A DNA stretch of 35,638 bases from the NCBI GenBank assembly GCA_948466335.1, contig CAOKAE010000016.1, positions 1 to 35,638 on the forward strand, in the 5' to 3' direction. Source of the stretch: an uncultured Coriobacteriia bacterium (GTDB lineage Bacteria; Actinomycetota; Coriobacteriia; Coriobacteriales; QAMH01). Made by a program: the position numbers and the translations under genes. Within the stretch, counting starts at the first letter, position 1, and the number at the start of each line of letters is the position of its first letter. Positions 24,659 through 34,289 of this stretch are shown here, piece after piece. Under the pieces are notes generated by a model. That model was not told the DNA's origin. It worked only from the letters and a program-made list of their open reading frames with translations, and ran no database searches.

Positions 24659-25327
24659 CTAGGAGTTCTTGAGGCGCACGGCAACCATGATGTCACCCGC
24701 GCACTCGCACGCATCGCAGCACTTCTCGAGTGCCGAGAGCGCCCCGTAGAATCCGACGGCAATGAGCGGATGCTCGAATTTGCCTTCCTCGGCGCTCTTG
24801 AAGATGCGGTGCACGGATTCGATGTAGACGCGGTCGCCCTCGTCCTCGTACTTGTGGATGTCCTTGATGTAGTCCTTGATGGACTTCGACTTCTTGAAGT
24901 GCGTGAACTTCTCGCACGCGCACTGAAGGGCACCCGTCGTCTTTTGCACGACCTGCGCCATCTCGATGATTTCGGGCGTGATGACGGTGACGTTGTGCAT
25001 GTAGATGCGCTGCAAGACGTCATCGAGCTCGTCGACCACTGTATCGAGCTCGTCGGCTAGCTCGAGGATGTCCTCGCGCTCGATGGGCGCGATAAACTCG
25101 AACATGAGGTTCTCGGTGATGTCCTGCACGACCTTGTCGGATTTCTCCTCAATCTTGTGCAGGGAGTTGAAGCGCTCGAGAACTTCCTCGGCGCTGGTGG
25201 TGCCCAGGTGCTTTTCCTCGTCATAGTGACTGGTCAGGAATTCGACAAGCTCATCGGCATATTCGACAGCATAGTTGCTGATTTCCACGAACGCCTCGAA
25301 ATAGTCAAACTTGTGCTTGCGCGCCAT
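24659..25327 (-). CDS. DUF47 / PhoU-like phosphate transport regulator
   Basis: The 222-residue all-helical protein belongs to the DUF47 family (PhoU-like helical bundle), often encoded beside low-affinity phosphate transporters (Pit) and thought to control them. Typical features are the N-terminal FDYFEAFVEISNYAVEYADEL helix (in part), KIEEKSDKVVQDITENL with the E-x3-D-x6 metal pattern, APIEREDILELADELD and KYEDEGDRVY. Many acidic residues repeat at helical spacing, as expected for metal sites. The start has AAAGGTGG upstream. No pit gene follows, which is unusual. It diverges from dinB. Confidence 0.9.
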   Translation of the reverse strand: MARKHKFDYFEAFVEISNYAVEYADELVEFLTSHYDEEKHLGTTSAEEVLERFNSLHKIEEKSDKVVQDITENLMFEFIAPIEREDILELADELDTVVDELDDVLQRIYMHNVTVITPEIIEMAQVVQKTTGALQCACEKFTHFKKSKSIKDYIKDIHKYEDEGDRVYIESVHRIFKSAEEGKFEHPLIAVGFYGALSALEKCCDACECAGDIMVAVRLKNS

Positions 25328-25359
25328 CGCGTCCACCTTTCTCGGATTGCCGGCGATAT

Positions 25360-25365
25360 ATTGTA
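25360..25365 (-). promoter_or_regulatory. -10 box of the DUF47 gene
   Basis: TACAAT on the minus strand, about 33 nt before the DUF47 start codon. The upstream -35 (GTTTGC at 17 bp) is modest. Confidence 0.4.
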
Positions 25366-25429
25366 CCCGATGGGGCTGTGCCGCAAACCCGAAAAACATG
25401 CCATGACATACTGGGGCACGTCCACCCGC

Positions 25430-25435
25430 TACAAT
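25430..25435 (+). promoter_or_regulatory. -10 box placing transcription start at the dinB start codon
   Basis: TACAAT ends 7 nt before the dinB ATG with no ribosome binding site in between, so the transcript should be leaderless. The only -35-like hexamer (ATGACA, 25403-25408) is 21 bp away, too far. I saw no LexA-type site. Confidence 0.45.
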
Positions 25436-25441
25436 GCCCTC

Positions 25442-26686
25442 ATGACATTCGAACAGCCAGACATACTGCAGCGGCCGTGGTCGGATAGGGCCATCTTGCT
25501 CGTTGACCTCGACGCCTTCTTCGCCTCCGTCGAGCAACTCGACCATCCCGAGTGGCGCGGCAAGCCCGTTATCGTTGGCGGGAGGGCAGATCGCCGCGGC
25601 GTCGTCTCGACCTGCTCCTACGAGGCGCGCAAGTTCGGCGTGCACTCCGCCATGGCATCGGCCACGGCCGAGCGCCTGTGCCCCGACGCCATCTGGGCAC
25701 CGCCCCAGTTCGAGCGTTACCACGAGATGTCCCGGGCCGTCATGGACATCCTCTACGCCGAGTCTCCCCTGCTCGAGCAGGTCTCCATCGACGAGGCCTT
25801 CCTCGACGTCACGCCGGGACGCTTTACCGGCGATGACCCTGTGGCCATCGCAACCCGCATCCAGCAGAAGGTGGCCGAGCTCGGCGTCACCTGCTCCATA
25901 GGGGTGGCGAGCTCCAAGACCGTGGCGAAGATCGCCTCCGACCTCGACAAGCCCCAGGGCCTGACGGTGGTCTACCCGGGAAGCGAGGCTTCCTTTCTCT
26001 CCCCCATGAAGGTCCGTGTCATGTCCGGCATCGGCAAGCAGAGCGCCAAGCGCCTGGAGGCCATGGGCATTCGCACGCTCGGCGATCTGGCAACCGCAAG
26101 CGTCGATAGCCTGCGTCCCGTCTTCGGCGTGAACGCCCAGAAGATGCAGGAGCGGGCACGAGGTATCGACAAGCGATCCATCGAGACCGAGCGTGTCCGC
26201 AAGTCGGTGAGCCACGAGCGAACCTTTGCGAGCGACCTCGTCACTCGAGCCGAAATCGAGGATGCCATCGATTACGTGGGCTCCCTCGTTGGGCGCCGCC
26301 TGCGCCGCAAGGGGCTGACCGGCCACACCGTCACGCTCAAGCTACGCTACAGCGACCTCTCCATCCACAGCGCCCAACAGGGCCTGGGAAGAAACGTCGA
26401 TGACGAGGGCGTGTTCATCCCCGTGGCAAAGAGACTCATCGACGAGGCATGGCACGAAGGCGAAGGAGTGCGCCTGGTAGGTGTGGGTATATCCGGTTTC
26501 GATGATGCCGACGAGCAGCTCGACCTGTTCGCGGAAGCCGAAGCGCGGCAGGACAGCAACGAGGTCATCGCCGCGGCAGACAAGGTACGCGACAAGTTCG
26601 GGGATGGCGCGCTCAAGTTTGGTCGCGAGCTCAAGCTCAAGGCGAAGGACACCGGCACCCGCGGCATGAACGACGGACACCTGTAA
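25442..26686 (+). CDS. dinB: DNA polymerase IV
   Basis: DinB is a Y-family polymerase for translesion synthesis. The 414-residue protein carries the catalytic carboxylates in VDLDAFFASVE (Asp22) and SIDEAFLDVT (Asp117, Glu118), the STCSYEARKFGV fingers segment, and the SIGVASSKTVAKIASDLDKP palm/thumb signature (in part). The helix-hairpin-helix SGIGKQSAKRLEAMGI and the little-finger domain follow. A beta-clamp-binding motif QLDLF (359-363) is present, with 51 residues after it rather than at the very end. The ATG at 25442 was chosen because a -10 box lies just upstream; the longer ORF overlaps the divergent gene's leader. Confidence 0.95.
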   Translation: MTFEQPDILQRPWSDRAILLVDLDAFFASVEQLDHPEWRGKPVIVGGRADRRGVVSTCSYEARKFGVHSAMASATAERLCPDAIWAPPQFERYHEMSRAVMDILYAESPLLEQVSIDEAFLDVTPGRFTGDDPVAIATRIQQKVAELGVTCSIGVASSKTVAKIASDLDKPQGLTVVYPGSEASFLSPMKVRVMSGIGKQSAKRLEAMGIRTLGDLATASVDSLRPVFGVNAQKMQERARGIDKRSIETERVRKSVSHERTFASDLVTRAEIEDAIDYVGSLVGRRLRRKGLTGHTVTLKLRYSDLSIHSAQQGLGRNVDDEGVFIPVAKRLIDEAWHEGEGVRLVGVGISGFDDADEQLDLFAEAEARQDSNEVIAAADKVRDKFGDGALKFGRELKLKAKDTGTRGMNDGHL

Positions 26687-26707
26687 CGCGAGGCAGGCGC
26701 GCCAGGA

Positions 26708-29700
26708 TCATTTCTCGAGAATCTGCTGCGCGAGCATTGACACGTCGCCTGCATCGAAGTCGAAGCGCACTTCCTCCATGCCGGCCTCGGGACGCACGAA
26801 CGCCATGTCGACACGCTCGCAAACGCCCGATGCCAGCAGCGCATAAGCGTAGCAACGCGCCTGCAGGGCATAGCGATCGTGCAGGTCGTCACCTTGGCCG
26901 CTCGTCCCCGTCTTGTAGTCGATGACGAAAGCCCCGCCCGCATCATCCAGGCACACGAGGTCGATGTAGCCTTCGAGCGCAACGCCCTCGATGTCGACGC
27001 AGAACGCGTATTCGGCAAAGCATCGCGCATATTCCCGCACCCTGGCATAGCACGCCGATGACACCCAGGCCGCAACCGCATTGGCGAGGCGCGTGCGCCC
27101 ATCCTCGTCCAGGCCATAGCGCCTTGAGGCGGCGAGCATGCGTCGCTCGACGCTACGCTCGTCGACACGGGGAATCGAGGCAAGCCATTGCGCCACGAGA
27201 TGAAATGCCGAGCCCACGGGACTCACCGTCTCTGCATCCTGCGAACGATCGCGCAAGTTGACCGCAGGGGCGACGAGGCTGGGACGACGCACGTCACGAT
27301 GGGCAATCGAGGAGTACGAGTAGATTTGCTCGCGTGCAAGCGGCTGCGCCGAAATATGTGGCGGCAACTCGAAGTCGGGGTAGCGATGCGTGACGACGAG
27401 CACGTCTTCCTCATCGCTCTCTTGCTTCTCTTGCGCCCCGTAGGGAACGTCGGTGACGACGAGCTCTACGAGCGCGCCGGCATCCGTCGTAACCTTCGCA
27501 TGCGACGCGGGGATATCCTCGCCAAACACCGCATGCAGGCAATCACTTGTAAGGCCCGCGGATAGCTCGCCCTTGGACGCGAAGGTGCCATCATGGGCTA
27601 CGAGGATGAGCTTATCGCGGGCACGCGTGAGCGCGACGTAGAGCAGACGCTGCTGCTCCTGTGCATCGCGCAGCTTCTTGAGCTGATGGGCATGGGCCCG
27701 ATGCCCCGCCACCTCACTGGCAAGGGCGAAGGAGCCAGGGTCCTCATCTTCGCTGGCGAGGTATTTTGCGGCAGCGTCGCTACCAGAAACGCCGAGCGCG
27801 AGATAGCGCTTGCCCTCCTCGGAAAGCGAGATGAGCTGAGCGCCTTTGCCCTTCGTGCTCTTCTCGAACTCCGCGACGGCGACGATGGGAAACTCCAGGC
27901 CCTTGGAGCTGTGGATCGTCATGATGCATACGGCATCGCTGCCCGAGCTCACGAGCGTTCCGAGTTTGGCGCGTCCGCCCGTGCCCTCGTGCGCCATTTC
28001 AACGAGGCTGCGGAAGTAGCTGCTCGTGGCAAAGGGCGCATGTCCGTTGAGGCGTTCGTAGTCTTCGATGAGATCGCACATGCGCTCGATGTTCGCGAAA
28101 ACCGCACCGCCCTCGATGCCCCGCGCGGCAAGCGTGGCTTGCCAACCGGAGAGCCTGACGGCTTCGCGTACGACCTGCGCGAGGGGCATGCTCGGCGAGG
28201 TGGCAAGCGCATAATCGATTGTCGCAAGCGCGCGGCGCAGCACCTCGTCCGCGCCCTCCCCCGCCTCCTCGACATAGAGACGCAACGCATCGTAGAGCGA
28301 AGGCTTGGCACGCGACTCGCCAGGCAGAAGCTTGAGCCGCTGGCGATTGATGACCGATAAGGAGAGCAGCGCATCGTCGCTGACGTTGAAGAAGTCCGAA
28401 CCCAGCAAATCGAAGAGCGCCTCATCGTCATCACGGTCGGCCGCAACGCGCAGGAGCATGACGATGGTCGAGACCTCGGGTTGCAAGAAGAAGTCGGAAC
28501 CGCCCGAAACGACGCAGGGAATGCCGCGTCTGCGCAGCTCGCGCAGATAGGGGCCCGCCTTGGTTCCCTTCGTCGACTGGAGCAGGATTGCCATGTCACC
28601 ATAGGGTGCCCCCTGCTCATGTAGCCGCTCGAACTCGTCGGCAAGCGCCACGGCATCGGCTTGGCGCAGCATGTCAATCGAAGTCCTCCCCTGCCCTTCA
28701 TCGGCCTTGTGGCCGGCCGAGAGCAGCACCTTCACACGCGGCTCGTCGGCCATGAGCCATGGCGGGTCGGAGTCTTTTCCGCGGCCCGAACTGACCTTGA
28801 GGAACTCCTTGCCGAAGAATTCCGGCTTGGAGAAGATGCCCTCGACGAAGCGCAGGATATCGGGTTGGGAACGATAGTTGACGGTGAGTTCGACCTCGCG
28901 GGAGCCATGCTCGCGCATCATGGCGCGCATGCGTTGGTACACCTCGAGATCGGCCCCGCGAAAGCCATAGATCGATTGCTGTGCATCGCCCACCGTGGCA
29001 AGCGCCGCGAGCCCTTCGTCGCATAGCTTGCTCACGATACCGACCTGCAGGTTATCCGTATCCTGGAACTCGTCGACCATGACCGAATCGAAACCGTCGC
29101 GATACGCACACGCGACCGCCTCGTCATCATCAAGCAGACGATACGCCGCGATGAGTAGGTCATTCGTATCGAGCGCGCCTCGAGCCTGCTTGAGCGCACG
29201 ATGGCGCTCCAGATGTTCCACTGCCAAATCAAGGGCTCCATCCAGAAGCTCGTACGCAGCAGCGGACCGTGCCTGGACCGCGAGTTCGAGAATGGCCGTC
29301 CTGCATTCGGCGAACAACGTCTTGTATGGCTCCTTGAAGCTTCCTCCCCGGATGTGCGGGCATGAGGCGAGCAGGGCGTCGAGCTGCATCCACGACGGAG
29401 TTTCCCGAAGATCGTCAATCCATGCCTGTATCTCCTGGGAGCCCCGTGCGATGGCGTCCCGGTTCTGGGCATAGGTCTTCTTGCCATCGGGAAGGCCCAT
29501 GCCGTCGAGCTCTTCAAGAGCATGGCGATATGTGGCGAGCAGCGTCTGCGTCAACGGGACGATGTCGCGAGCAGAGACGGGAGCGGGTCCCAGGTCGAAA
29601 TCGTCCCGACCCCCTGGCGCGAGCACGAGAAGCTCGGACAAGTCCCTGATAAGACTCGTCGTGCCCTCGACGCCAAAGCCATCCAGGAGCGCGACGAGAC

Positions 29701-30130
29701 GGGCATCATCTGCACCATCTTGAAGCAGCGCATCGAGCGCCATGGCGGAAAGCGCCCGGGTCTCGTCTTCGGTGAGCAGATTCGCGCCCGGATCGACGCC
29801 AACGTCGAAGGCGTGCGAAAGCAACATGCGGCGACACATCGAATGGATGGTCGATATCCAGGCGGCATCGATCTTGAGGGATTCCTCGTCGAGACCCTGC
29901 GCACGTAGCTCGGCACGCACGCGCCCGATGAGCTCACCCGCCGCCTTGTTGGTGAACGTGATGGTGAGCAGGCGCTCGACGCCGCCAACGAGCGGCCCCG
30001 ACTCCTGCGAGAGACCATGGGCAATGCGCTTGGTGAGCGTGAAGGTCTTGCCCGTACCGGCACCGGCCTGGATGAACAGGGGCTCCTTGGCGCTTTCGAC
30101 CGCAGCTTGCTGACTGGGAGTAAGGGGCAT
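26708..30130 (-). CDS. addA: ATP-dependent helicase/nuclease subunit A (AddA-like)
   Basis: AddA is the UvrD/Rep-type helicase and nuclease subunit that processes double-strand breaks for RecA. The 1140-residue protein has Walker A AGAGTGKT (22-29), motif Ia TFTNKAAGELI, Walker B VDEFQDT (352-358), motif III GDAQQSIYGFRGAD, the TIHSSKGLEFP motif and VALTRARDKLIL. The C-terminal RecB-type nuclease is intact: Asp1057 in EGYIDLV, Asp1071 and Lys1073 in IDYKTG, then QARCYAYAL. Its ATG overlaps the addB stop by one base (TGATG). The gap to convergent dinB is 21 nt with no clear terminator. Confidence 0.94.
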   Translation of the reverse strand: MPLTPSQQAAVESAKEPLFIQAGAGTGKTFTLTKRIAHGLSQESGPLVGGVERLLTITFTNKAAGELIGRVRAELRAQGLDEESLKIDAAWISTIHSMCRRMLLSHAFDVGVDPGANLLTEDETRALSAMALDALLQDGADDARLVALLDGFGVEGTTSLIRDLSELLVLAPGGRDDFDLGPAPVSARDIVPLTQTLLATYRHALEELDGMGLPDGKKTYAQNRDAIARGSQEIQAWIDDLRETPSWMQLDALLASCPHIRGGSFKEPYKTLFAECRTAILELAVQARSAAAYELLDGALDLAVEHLERHRALKQARGALDTNDLLIAAYRLLDDDEAVACAYRDGFDSVMVDEFQDTDNLQVGIVSKLCDEGLAALATVGDAQQSIYGFRGADLEVYQRMRAMMREHGSREVELTVNYRSQPDILRFVEGIFSKPEFFGKEFLKVSSGRGKDSDPPWLMADEPRVKVLLSAGHKADEGQGRTSIDMLRQADAVALADEFERLHEQGAPYGDMAILLQSTKGTKAGPYLRELRRRGIPCVVSGGSDFFLQPEVSTIVMLLRVAADRDDDEALFDLLGSDFFNVSDDALLSLSVINRQRLKLLPGESRAKPSLYDALRLYVEEAGEGADEVLRRALATIDYALATSPSMPLAQVVREAVRLSGWQATLAARGIEGGAVFANIERMCDLIEDYERLNGHAPFATSSYFRSLVEMAHEGTGGRAKLGTLVSSGSDAVCIMTIHSSKGLEFPIVAVAEFEKSTKGKGAQLISLSEEGKRYLALGVSGSDAAAKYLASEDEDPGSFALASEVAGHRAHAHQLKKLRDAQEQQRLLYVALTRARDKLILVAHDGTFASKGELSAGLTSDCLHAVFGEDIPASHAKVTTDAGALVELVVTDVPYGAQEKQESDEEDVLVVTHRYPDFELPPHISAQPLAREQIYSYSSIAHRDVRRPSLVAPAVNLRDRSQDAETVSPVGSAFHLVAQWLASIPRVDERSVERRMLAASRRYGLDEDGRTRLANAVAAWVSSACYARVREYARCFAEYAFCVDIEGVALEGYIDLVCLDDAGGAFVIDYKTGTSGQGDDLHDRYALQARCYAYALLASGVCERVDMAFVRPEAGMEEVRFDFDAGDVSMLAQQILEK

Positions 30131-32916
30131 CAGGCACCCCCTTTGGGACAAAACGATGCTGCCTTGCAGTACTCGCACACGTCACTCGAAAGCGGGGCCG
30201 GCGCGATGTCACCCGCGCGCAAACGCTCGACGCATGAAGCGACCACGCCCTCGACACGCGTCAGGTACGCGTCGTACGCCTCGCCACTGTCGGCACGAGG
30301 CAGCCCATCGTAGTCCTCGCGCAGCTGCTCGACATCGCCCCACGGTATGCCCCGCGCGTAGACGCCGCGCAGCGCGTTCTTGGCATAGGAGCGATAGACG
30401 GAGCCAATGACGCGAAGCGGCGTGCCCAGGGCGGCAAAGTGGCGCTCGACGAGCGTGGCGTATATGTCGGTCTGAATGCGCTGCGGCAGATCGTCATCGC
30501 GTCCAAAGCCATAGCCGGCGGAAAGACCGCTGAGCTTGTAATCGATGATGACGGCATTGCCCTCACCGTCGACGTCGATGCGGTCGACCTTGCCGCGCAC
30601 GGGCACGCCCGCGTACTCGAGCACCTGGTCTGCCGAACGGCCGAGTTCGAGCTCGAAATAGCGGGGCGTGAAACCCGGCAGGAACGAGGCATCACGCCGT
30701 ACGAGATCGAGGACCTGCTGGCGCAGTTCCTCGCAGGTGCATGAATCGTACTTGGTGCACAGGTACAGACCCCGACGCTCGCGCGACTGGTCATCCTCGA
30801 CCTGTCGGTCGAAGGCGTTGCTGGCGATGACGAGTGCCTCGTCCAGATTCTGTTGCGTCACGCGATCGTGCCCGGTCCGCTTGAAGTCACAATAGAAACG
30901 CTCCATGACCGCGTGGACGAGGTTGCCCTGGGCGGCTGCATCGAACGTGGTGTCCATGCCGTTATAACCCACGCGCCTGCACGCAAACCAGCGGTACGGG
31001 CAGCGATAGTAATCCTCGAGGGCCGTGGGCGAAAACGCGAGCGCCTTGCCCTTGAGATCGCGTGTGAGATCGTCAAGCATGACAGCTGCAACTGATCCGC
31101 GCGTGACGGAAGCATCGTCGCAGTAACCCTCATCCGCGAAGAAGACATTGGCCTCGTTCAGCGAAAGCAGCCATGGCTTCAGCGCCTGCGGAATAGCCTG
31201 GACGGAAAGCCCCGCTTCGTCTTCTTCGGGACTACGGTACGCGCCGACAAGCTCCTCGAACAGCGCGCTCGGGCAGCTCTCGTCGCCACCTGCATCGTGT
31301 GTCGTGCGCGTGAAGGCAAAGCGACTCTCGCACAATTCGATAACGTTGAGCAACATGAGACGCTGGTCACGCGCGAGCGTGTCCACGCGCTCGATGCCGA
31401 GCTTGCGCATGAGCGCATCGAAGGGGCCGCCCTGCGACGCCATCGGGTAATGCAGCGCATCCAAATCGCACAGAATGATGGCTCCTGTGCCAACGGGGCC
31501 AAACGCGCCCGGCTCGACGATGCGGAGTGCCTCGTCTTGGTTGCCATAGGAGCGATTGAGCGTAACGGGGAGATTTGCCATCTCGTCGGTGTCGGGTTCG
31601 CAGATGAAGCGCTCGCAAAGCTCGAGATAGTCGAGCAGAGCCTCGGCTGCCGCGCAATCGTCGATGAGCGTATCGACGTCGAGCCGTGCCGCGCGTGCGT
31701 GCTCGAAGAGAAGCCTCACCCGCTCAGGACGCGAGGCATCGATGAGCTGCACAAGCGGCTCGAGGCGTTCGCGCGTGATGGCGGCGCTCGCGTTGCCCTG
31801 CGCGAATCCCTCGCGCACATCGCGCATCCGCTTGTACGGCACCGAGCCGGCTTGCTCGCGCCAGCGCATCTGCAGGGCGCGCGCATCCTGGGCAGGAACG
31901 CCCGCGTAGGGGCTGCACAGCACGTCGACGAACGGCTCGAGGGGCGCATCGTCACCTGCCCGCACGACGGACTCGAGCGCGAAGAACGCGGCACCCAGGC
32001 CCGTACGCGCGCAAGGCACGACAAACTGCGTGGCAAAGGGAATACCCGCCCGTGCGAACGCATCATGCAGACGCGGATATGCATCGGCGGCATTGGCGCA
32101 ACAGACGAGCATGTTCGCATACGTGATATTGGCTTCTTCATGTACGCTGCGCGCAAGGCCGGCAATCACGCTGGCCGCAACGTGGGCACCATGGGCCTCG
32201 CCCACGCGCACGGCCCCTTGCGCTTTCACGCCGCCCCTGCCAGTGTAAAGACGATGCCGGAGCGTGGAAAGCTCGTCACCTTCTTGTGGTGCCTGGGCAT
32301 TGATGTCGAGATGCTGCCGGATGACGGTGACCGTCGCGCCTGGCTCGACGTCGGCAACAAAACGGCGCAAGTGCGCGCTGTGCAAGTCGGGGGCCTCGAA
32401 GACCAAATGCATGCCCCGACAAACGCCGTCTTTCGCGAGCGCATATTCGGCCTGGGCGAGTTCGACAAGTCCTTCGTGTTCGAGCTTGGCCTCGTAGAGC
32501 GACACGAGCTCCATGAGCTTCGATTCCGAGTTCGACAACACGGCGCTCGGCCGCAGGTCCGGACAAATCGCCTCCTCGACGAACGCGCCGAGCTGCGTGA
32601 CGAACCCAGGAGAGGGAGAGGCATCGAAGAGGCCGACCTGCGTGATGAGCGGACGCAGCAGAACCTTGCGCTCGGCAGGGGCCACGATGGTGGAGCCGTC
32701 ACCGTGGACATCCCAGAGCTCACGCACAAACTGGTCATGGGTCACGACGCCGACCCCTACGGGAATGCACCGACGAAGCTGCAGCTTGCGCTGTTGACCC
32801 CATGCATGGGATGGCACGACGAGCGTGGCGGCAACGCCTTCGGCCTGCGCACGCAGCAGGGCCGCGTTGCTCGCCTCGAGCAGCGCATCAAGCGTGGTTA
32901 CCGTCGTCATCCCCAT
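30130..32916 (-). CDS. addB: PD-(D/E)XK nuclease, AddB-like subunit
   Basis: This 928-residue protein is the partner of AddA. The N-terminal helicase-like region shows no Walker A (the expected place reads VVPSHAWGQQRK), so it should not hydrolyse ATP there. The C-terminal nuclease has RGKVDRID and IIDYKLSG as the catalytic D...D-x-K set. It is framed by cysteines that match the AddB iron-sulfur site: one in YYRCPYRW and the triplet CEYCKAASFC (C-x2-C-x5-C). The start at 32916 has AGGAAG at 7 nt, a site that overlaps the previous gene's stop codon. It is shorter than B. subtilis AddB. The name rests on the nuclease and neighbour. Confidence 0.88.
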   Translation of the reverse strand: MGMTTVTTLDALLEASNAALLRAQAEGVAATLVVPSHAWGQQRKLQLRRCIPVGVGVVTHDQFVRELWDVHGDGSTIVAPAERKVLLRPLITQVGLFDASPSPGFVTQLGAFVEEAICPDLRPSAVLSNSESKLMELVSLYEAKLEHEGLVELAQAEYALAKDGVCRGMHLVFEAPDLHSAHLRRFVADVEPGATVTVIRQHLDINAQAPQEGDELSTLRHRLYTGRGGVKAQGAVRVGEAHGAHVAASVIAGLARSVHEEANITYANMLVCCANAADAYPRLHDAFARAGIPFATQFVVPCARTGLGAAFFALESVVRAGDDAPLEPFVDVLCSPYAGVPAQDARALQMRWREQAGSVPYKRMRDVREGFAQGNASAAITRERLEPLVQLIDASRPERVRLLFEHARAARLDVDTLIDDCAAAEALLDYLELCERFICEPDTDEMANLPVTLNRSYGNQDEALRIVEPGAFGPVGTGAIILCDLDALHYPMASQGGPFDALMRKLGIERVDTLARDQRLMLLNVIELCESRFAFTRTTHDAGGDESCPSALFEELVGAYRSPEEDEAGLSVQAIPQALKPWLLSLNEANVFFADEGYCDDASVTRGSVAAVMLDDLTRDLKGKALAFSPTALEDYYRCPYRWFACRRVGYNGMDTTFDAAAQGNLVHAVMERFYCDFKRTGHDRVTQQNLDEALVIASNAFDRQVEDDQSRERRGLYLCTKYDSCTCEELRQQVLDLVRRDASFLPGFTPRYFELELGRSADQVLEYAGVPVRGKVDRIDVDGEGNAVIIDYKLSGLSAGYGFGRDDDLPQRIQTDIYATLVERHFAALGTPLRVIGSVYRSYAKNALRGVYARGIPWGDVEQLREDYDGLPRADSGEAYDAYLTRVEGVVASCVERLRAGDIAPAPLSSDVCEYCKAASFCPKGGA

Positions 32917-32927
32917 CGAACGTCTTC

Positions 32928-33584
32928 CTAGCGCGCGGCGTCGATGATGTCGAGAAGCTCAAGCGGATCGTCGATGATGAAGTCCGGACGCTCTTCCTCG
33001 AGCGTGGCGTAATCCCTGAACCCCCAGGTGCAGCCGACGCTCGTGCAGCCGGCATTCTTGCCCGTACGCACATCGGGCTGCGAATCACCCACGAACCAGG
33101 CGTCCTGGGGCTGCGAACCAAGCAGCTCGAGTGCCTTGTTGGCCATGGCGGGATCCGGTTTGGGTGCGATGCCGTCGACACGCCCCACGGCAACCGGTAT
33201 GAAGTCCGCGAACCAGAGCTCGCGCAGAGCCTCGGTCTCAGGCTGCACCTTATTGCTCACGATTGCCATCTTGAGGCCCCGTTCCTTCAGGGCGGCAAGC
33301 AGTTCCATGACGCCCGGGTACGGATGCGTGACGTCGTTGCAATGTTCCTTGTAATGGCCGTTGAAGTCATCGAAGACGCGCTGGAACTCGGGCGACCCCG
33401 TCACGAAGGCGTGCTTGGTAAGAAGCTCTATGAGCACGATGGAACCGTAGCCCGCGGCCTCGCGCGTCTCGTCGAACGTGACGCATGGGAGACCGGAGCG
33501 CTCGAGCGCGTAATTGACGCTCACGTGCAGGTCTTCGAGCGTGTCGAGCAGGGTGCCGTCCATATCAAAAAGTATCGTATCCAC
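32928..33584 (-). CDS. HAD hydrolase, phosphoglycolate phosphatase-like
   Basis: The 218-residue protein is a haloacid-dehalogenase superfamily phosphatase with a helical cap (subfamily I). Motif I is LFDMDGTLLDT with both catalytic aspartates, motif II is AIVSNK, and the Lys/Asp motifs are KPDPAMANKAL and FVGDSQPDV. The layout fits Gph-type phosphatases, though PpaX-like pyrophosphatase or a sugar-phosphate phosphatase cannot be excluded. GTG at 33584 was chosen as start because AAAGGA lies 6 nt upstream. Its stop is 11 nt before addB. Confidence 0.88.
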   Translation of the reverse strand: MDTILFDMDGTLLDTLEDLHVSVNYALERSGLPCVTFDETREAAGYGSIVLIELLTKHAFVTGSPEFQRVFDDFNGHYKEHCNDVTHPYPGVMELLAALKERGLKMAIVSNKVQPETEALRELWFADFIPVAVGRVDGIAPKPDPAMANKALELLGSQPQDAWFVGDSQPDVRTGKNAGCTSVGCTWGFRDYATLEEERPDFIIDDPLELLDIIDAAR

Positions 33585-33612
33585 GATGCATCCTTTCTTC
33601 GCGTGCCAAGAG

Positions 33613-33677
33613 ATTCTACCGCAGGGCCATGACATATTTTCCCGCGGCCCTGTGACATCAGCGATTCGCGCTACACT
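33613..33677. promoter_or_regulatory. Divergent promoter region between the HAD gene and maf
   Basis: A TAGAAT -10 for the HAD gene (minus, 33613-33618) and a TACACT -10 for maf (plus, 33672-33677) face apart. The latter ends 7 nt before the maf ATG with no ribosome binding site, so maf is probably leaderless. Between them CAGGGCC (33622-33628) and GGCCCTG (33646-33652) form an inverted repeat, and TGACAT occurs after each arm. Confidence 0.4.
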
Positions 33678-33683
33678 GCCCCC

Positions 33684-34289
33684 ATGAACGAGGAAACCGG
33701 ACTCATACTGGCCTCGGGGTCACCCCGCCGCAAGGAGCTGCTTGCACGCACCGGTCGTACGTTTCGCGTCGTCGTGAGCGATGCCGACGAAAGCACGGCG
33801 GTCGACGTGCCTCCCGCCGACGTCGCCATAGACAACGCGCGTGCCAAGGCGCTGGCCGTTGCCGTCGACGCCCCAAGCGGCGCCACCGTCATCGGCGCCG
33901 ATACCATCGTCGTGCTCGACGGGCGCATTTTCGGCAAGCCCGTAGACGAAGCTGACGCGGCACGCATGCTCGGCGAACTGTCGGGCCGCACGCATCAGGT
34001 CATCACCGGCGTATGCCTCGTGCGCAATGGTCGATGCGAGACCTTCGCCGAGACGACCGACGTATGCTTCAGAAGCCTTTCCGACGCGGAAATCGCATCC
34101 TACGTGGCCACGGGCGAACCCCTCGACAAGGCCGGTGCCTACGGCATACAGGGAGCGGCCGGCGCTTTCGTCGATCATATCGAGGGCGATTACGACAACG
34201 TGGTCGGCCTGCCCGTCACGCGTCTAGAGCGAGCGCTTGATCTTGAGGGCGGCGACGAGATAGACGATGGGAAGAATGGCGAGCGCTAG
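33684..34289 (+). CDS. maf: Maf-like nucleoside triphosphate pyrophosphatase
   Basis: Maf proteins hydrolyse non-canonical or modified nucleoside triphosphates (often dTTP/UTP and m5-UTP) to the monophosphate, and over-expression can block septation. The 201-residue protein starts ILASGSPRRKELL, the family signature (SGSPRR at 11-16). It has the catalytic Asp region VIGADTIVVLDG, the FGKPVDEADAARML segment, the SGRTHQVITGV strand, and GAYGIQGAAGAFVDHIEGDY. The last 66 nt overlap the convergent gene at 34224 on the other strand; the final 20 residues lie beyond the conserved domain. Confidence 0.93.
   Translation: MNEETGLILASGSPRRKELLARTGRTFRVVVSDADESTAVDVPPADVAIDNARAKALAVAVDAPSGATVIGADTIVVLDGRIFGKPVDEADAARMLGELSGRTHQVITGVCLVRNGRCETFAETTDVCFRSLSDAEIASYVATGEPLDKAGAYGIQGAAGAFVDHIEGDYDNVVGLPVTRLERALDLEGGDEIDDGKNGER

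Noticed and set aside
25403-25441. LexA-controlled promoter for dinB
   Set aside because: No CGAAC-N4-GTTCG-type or CTG-N10-CAG site found near the -10 box.
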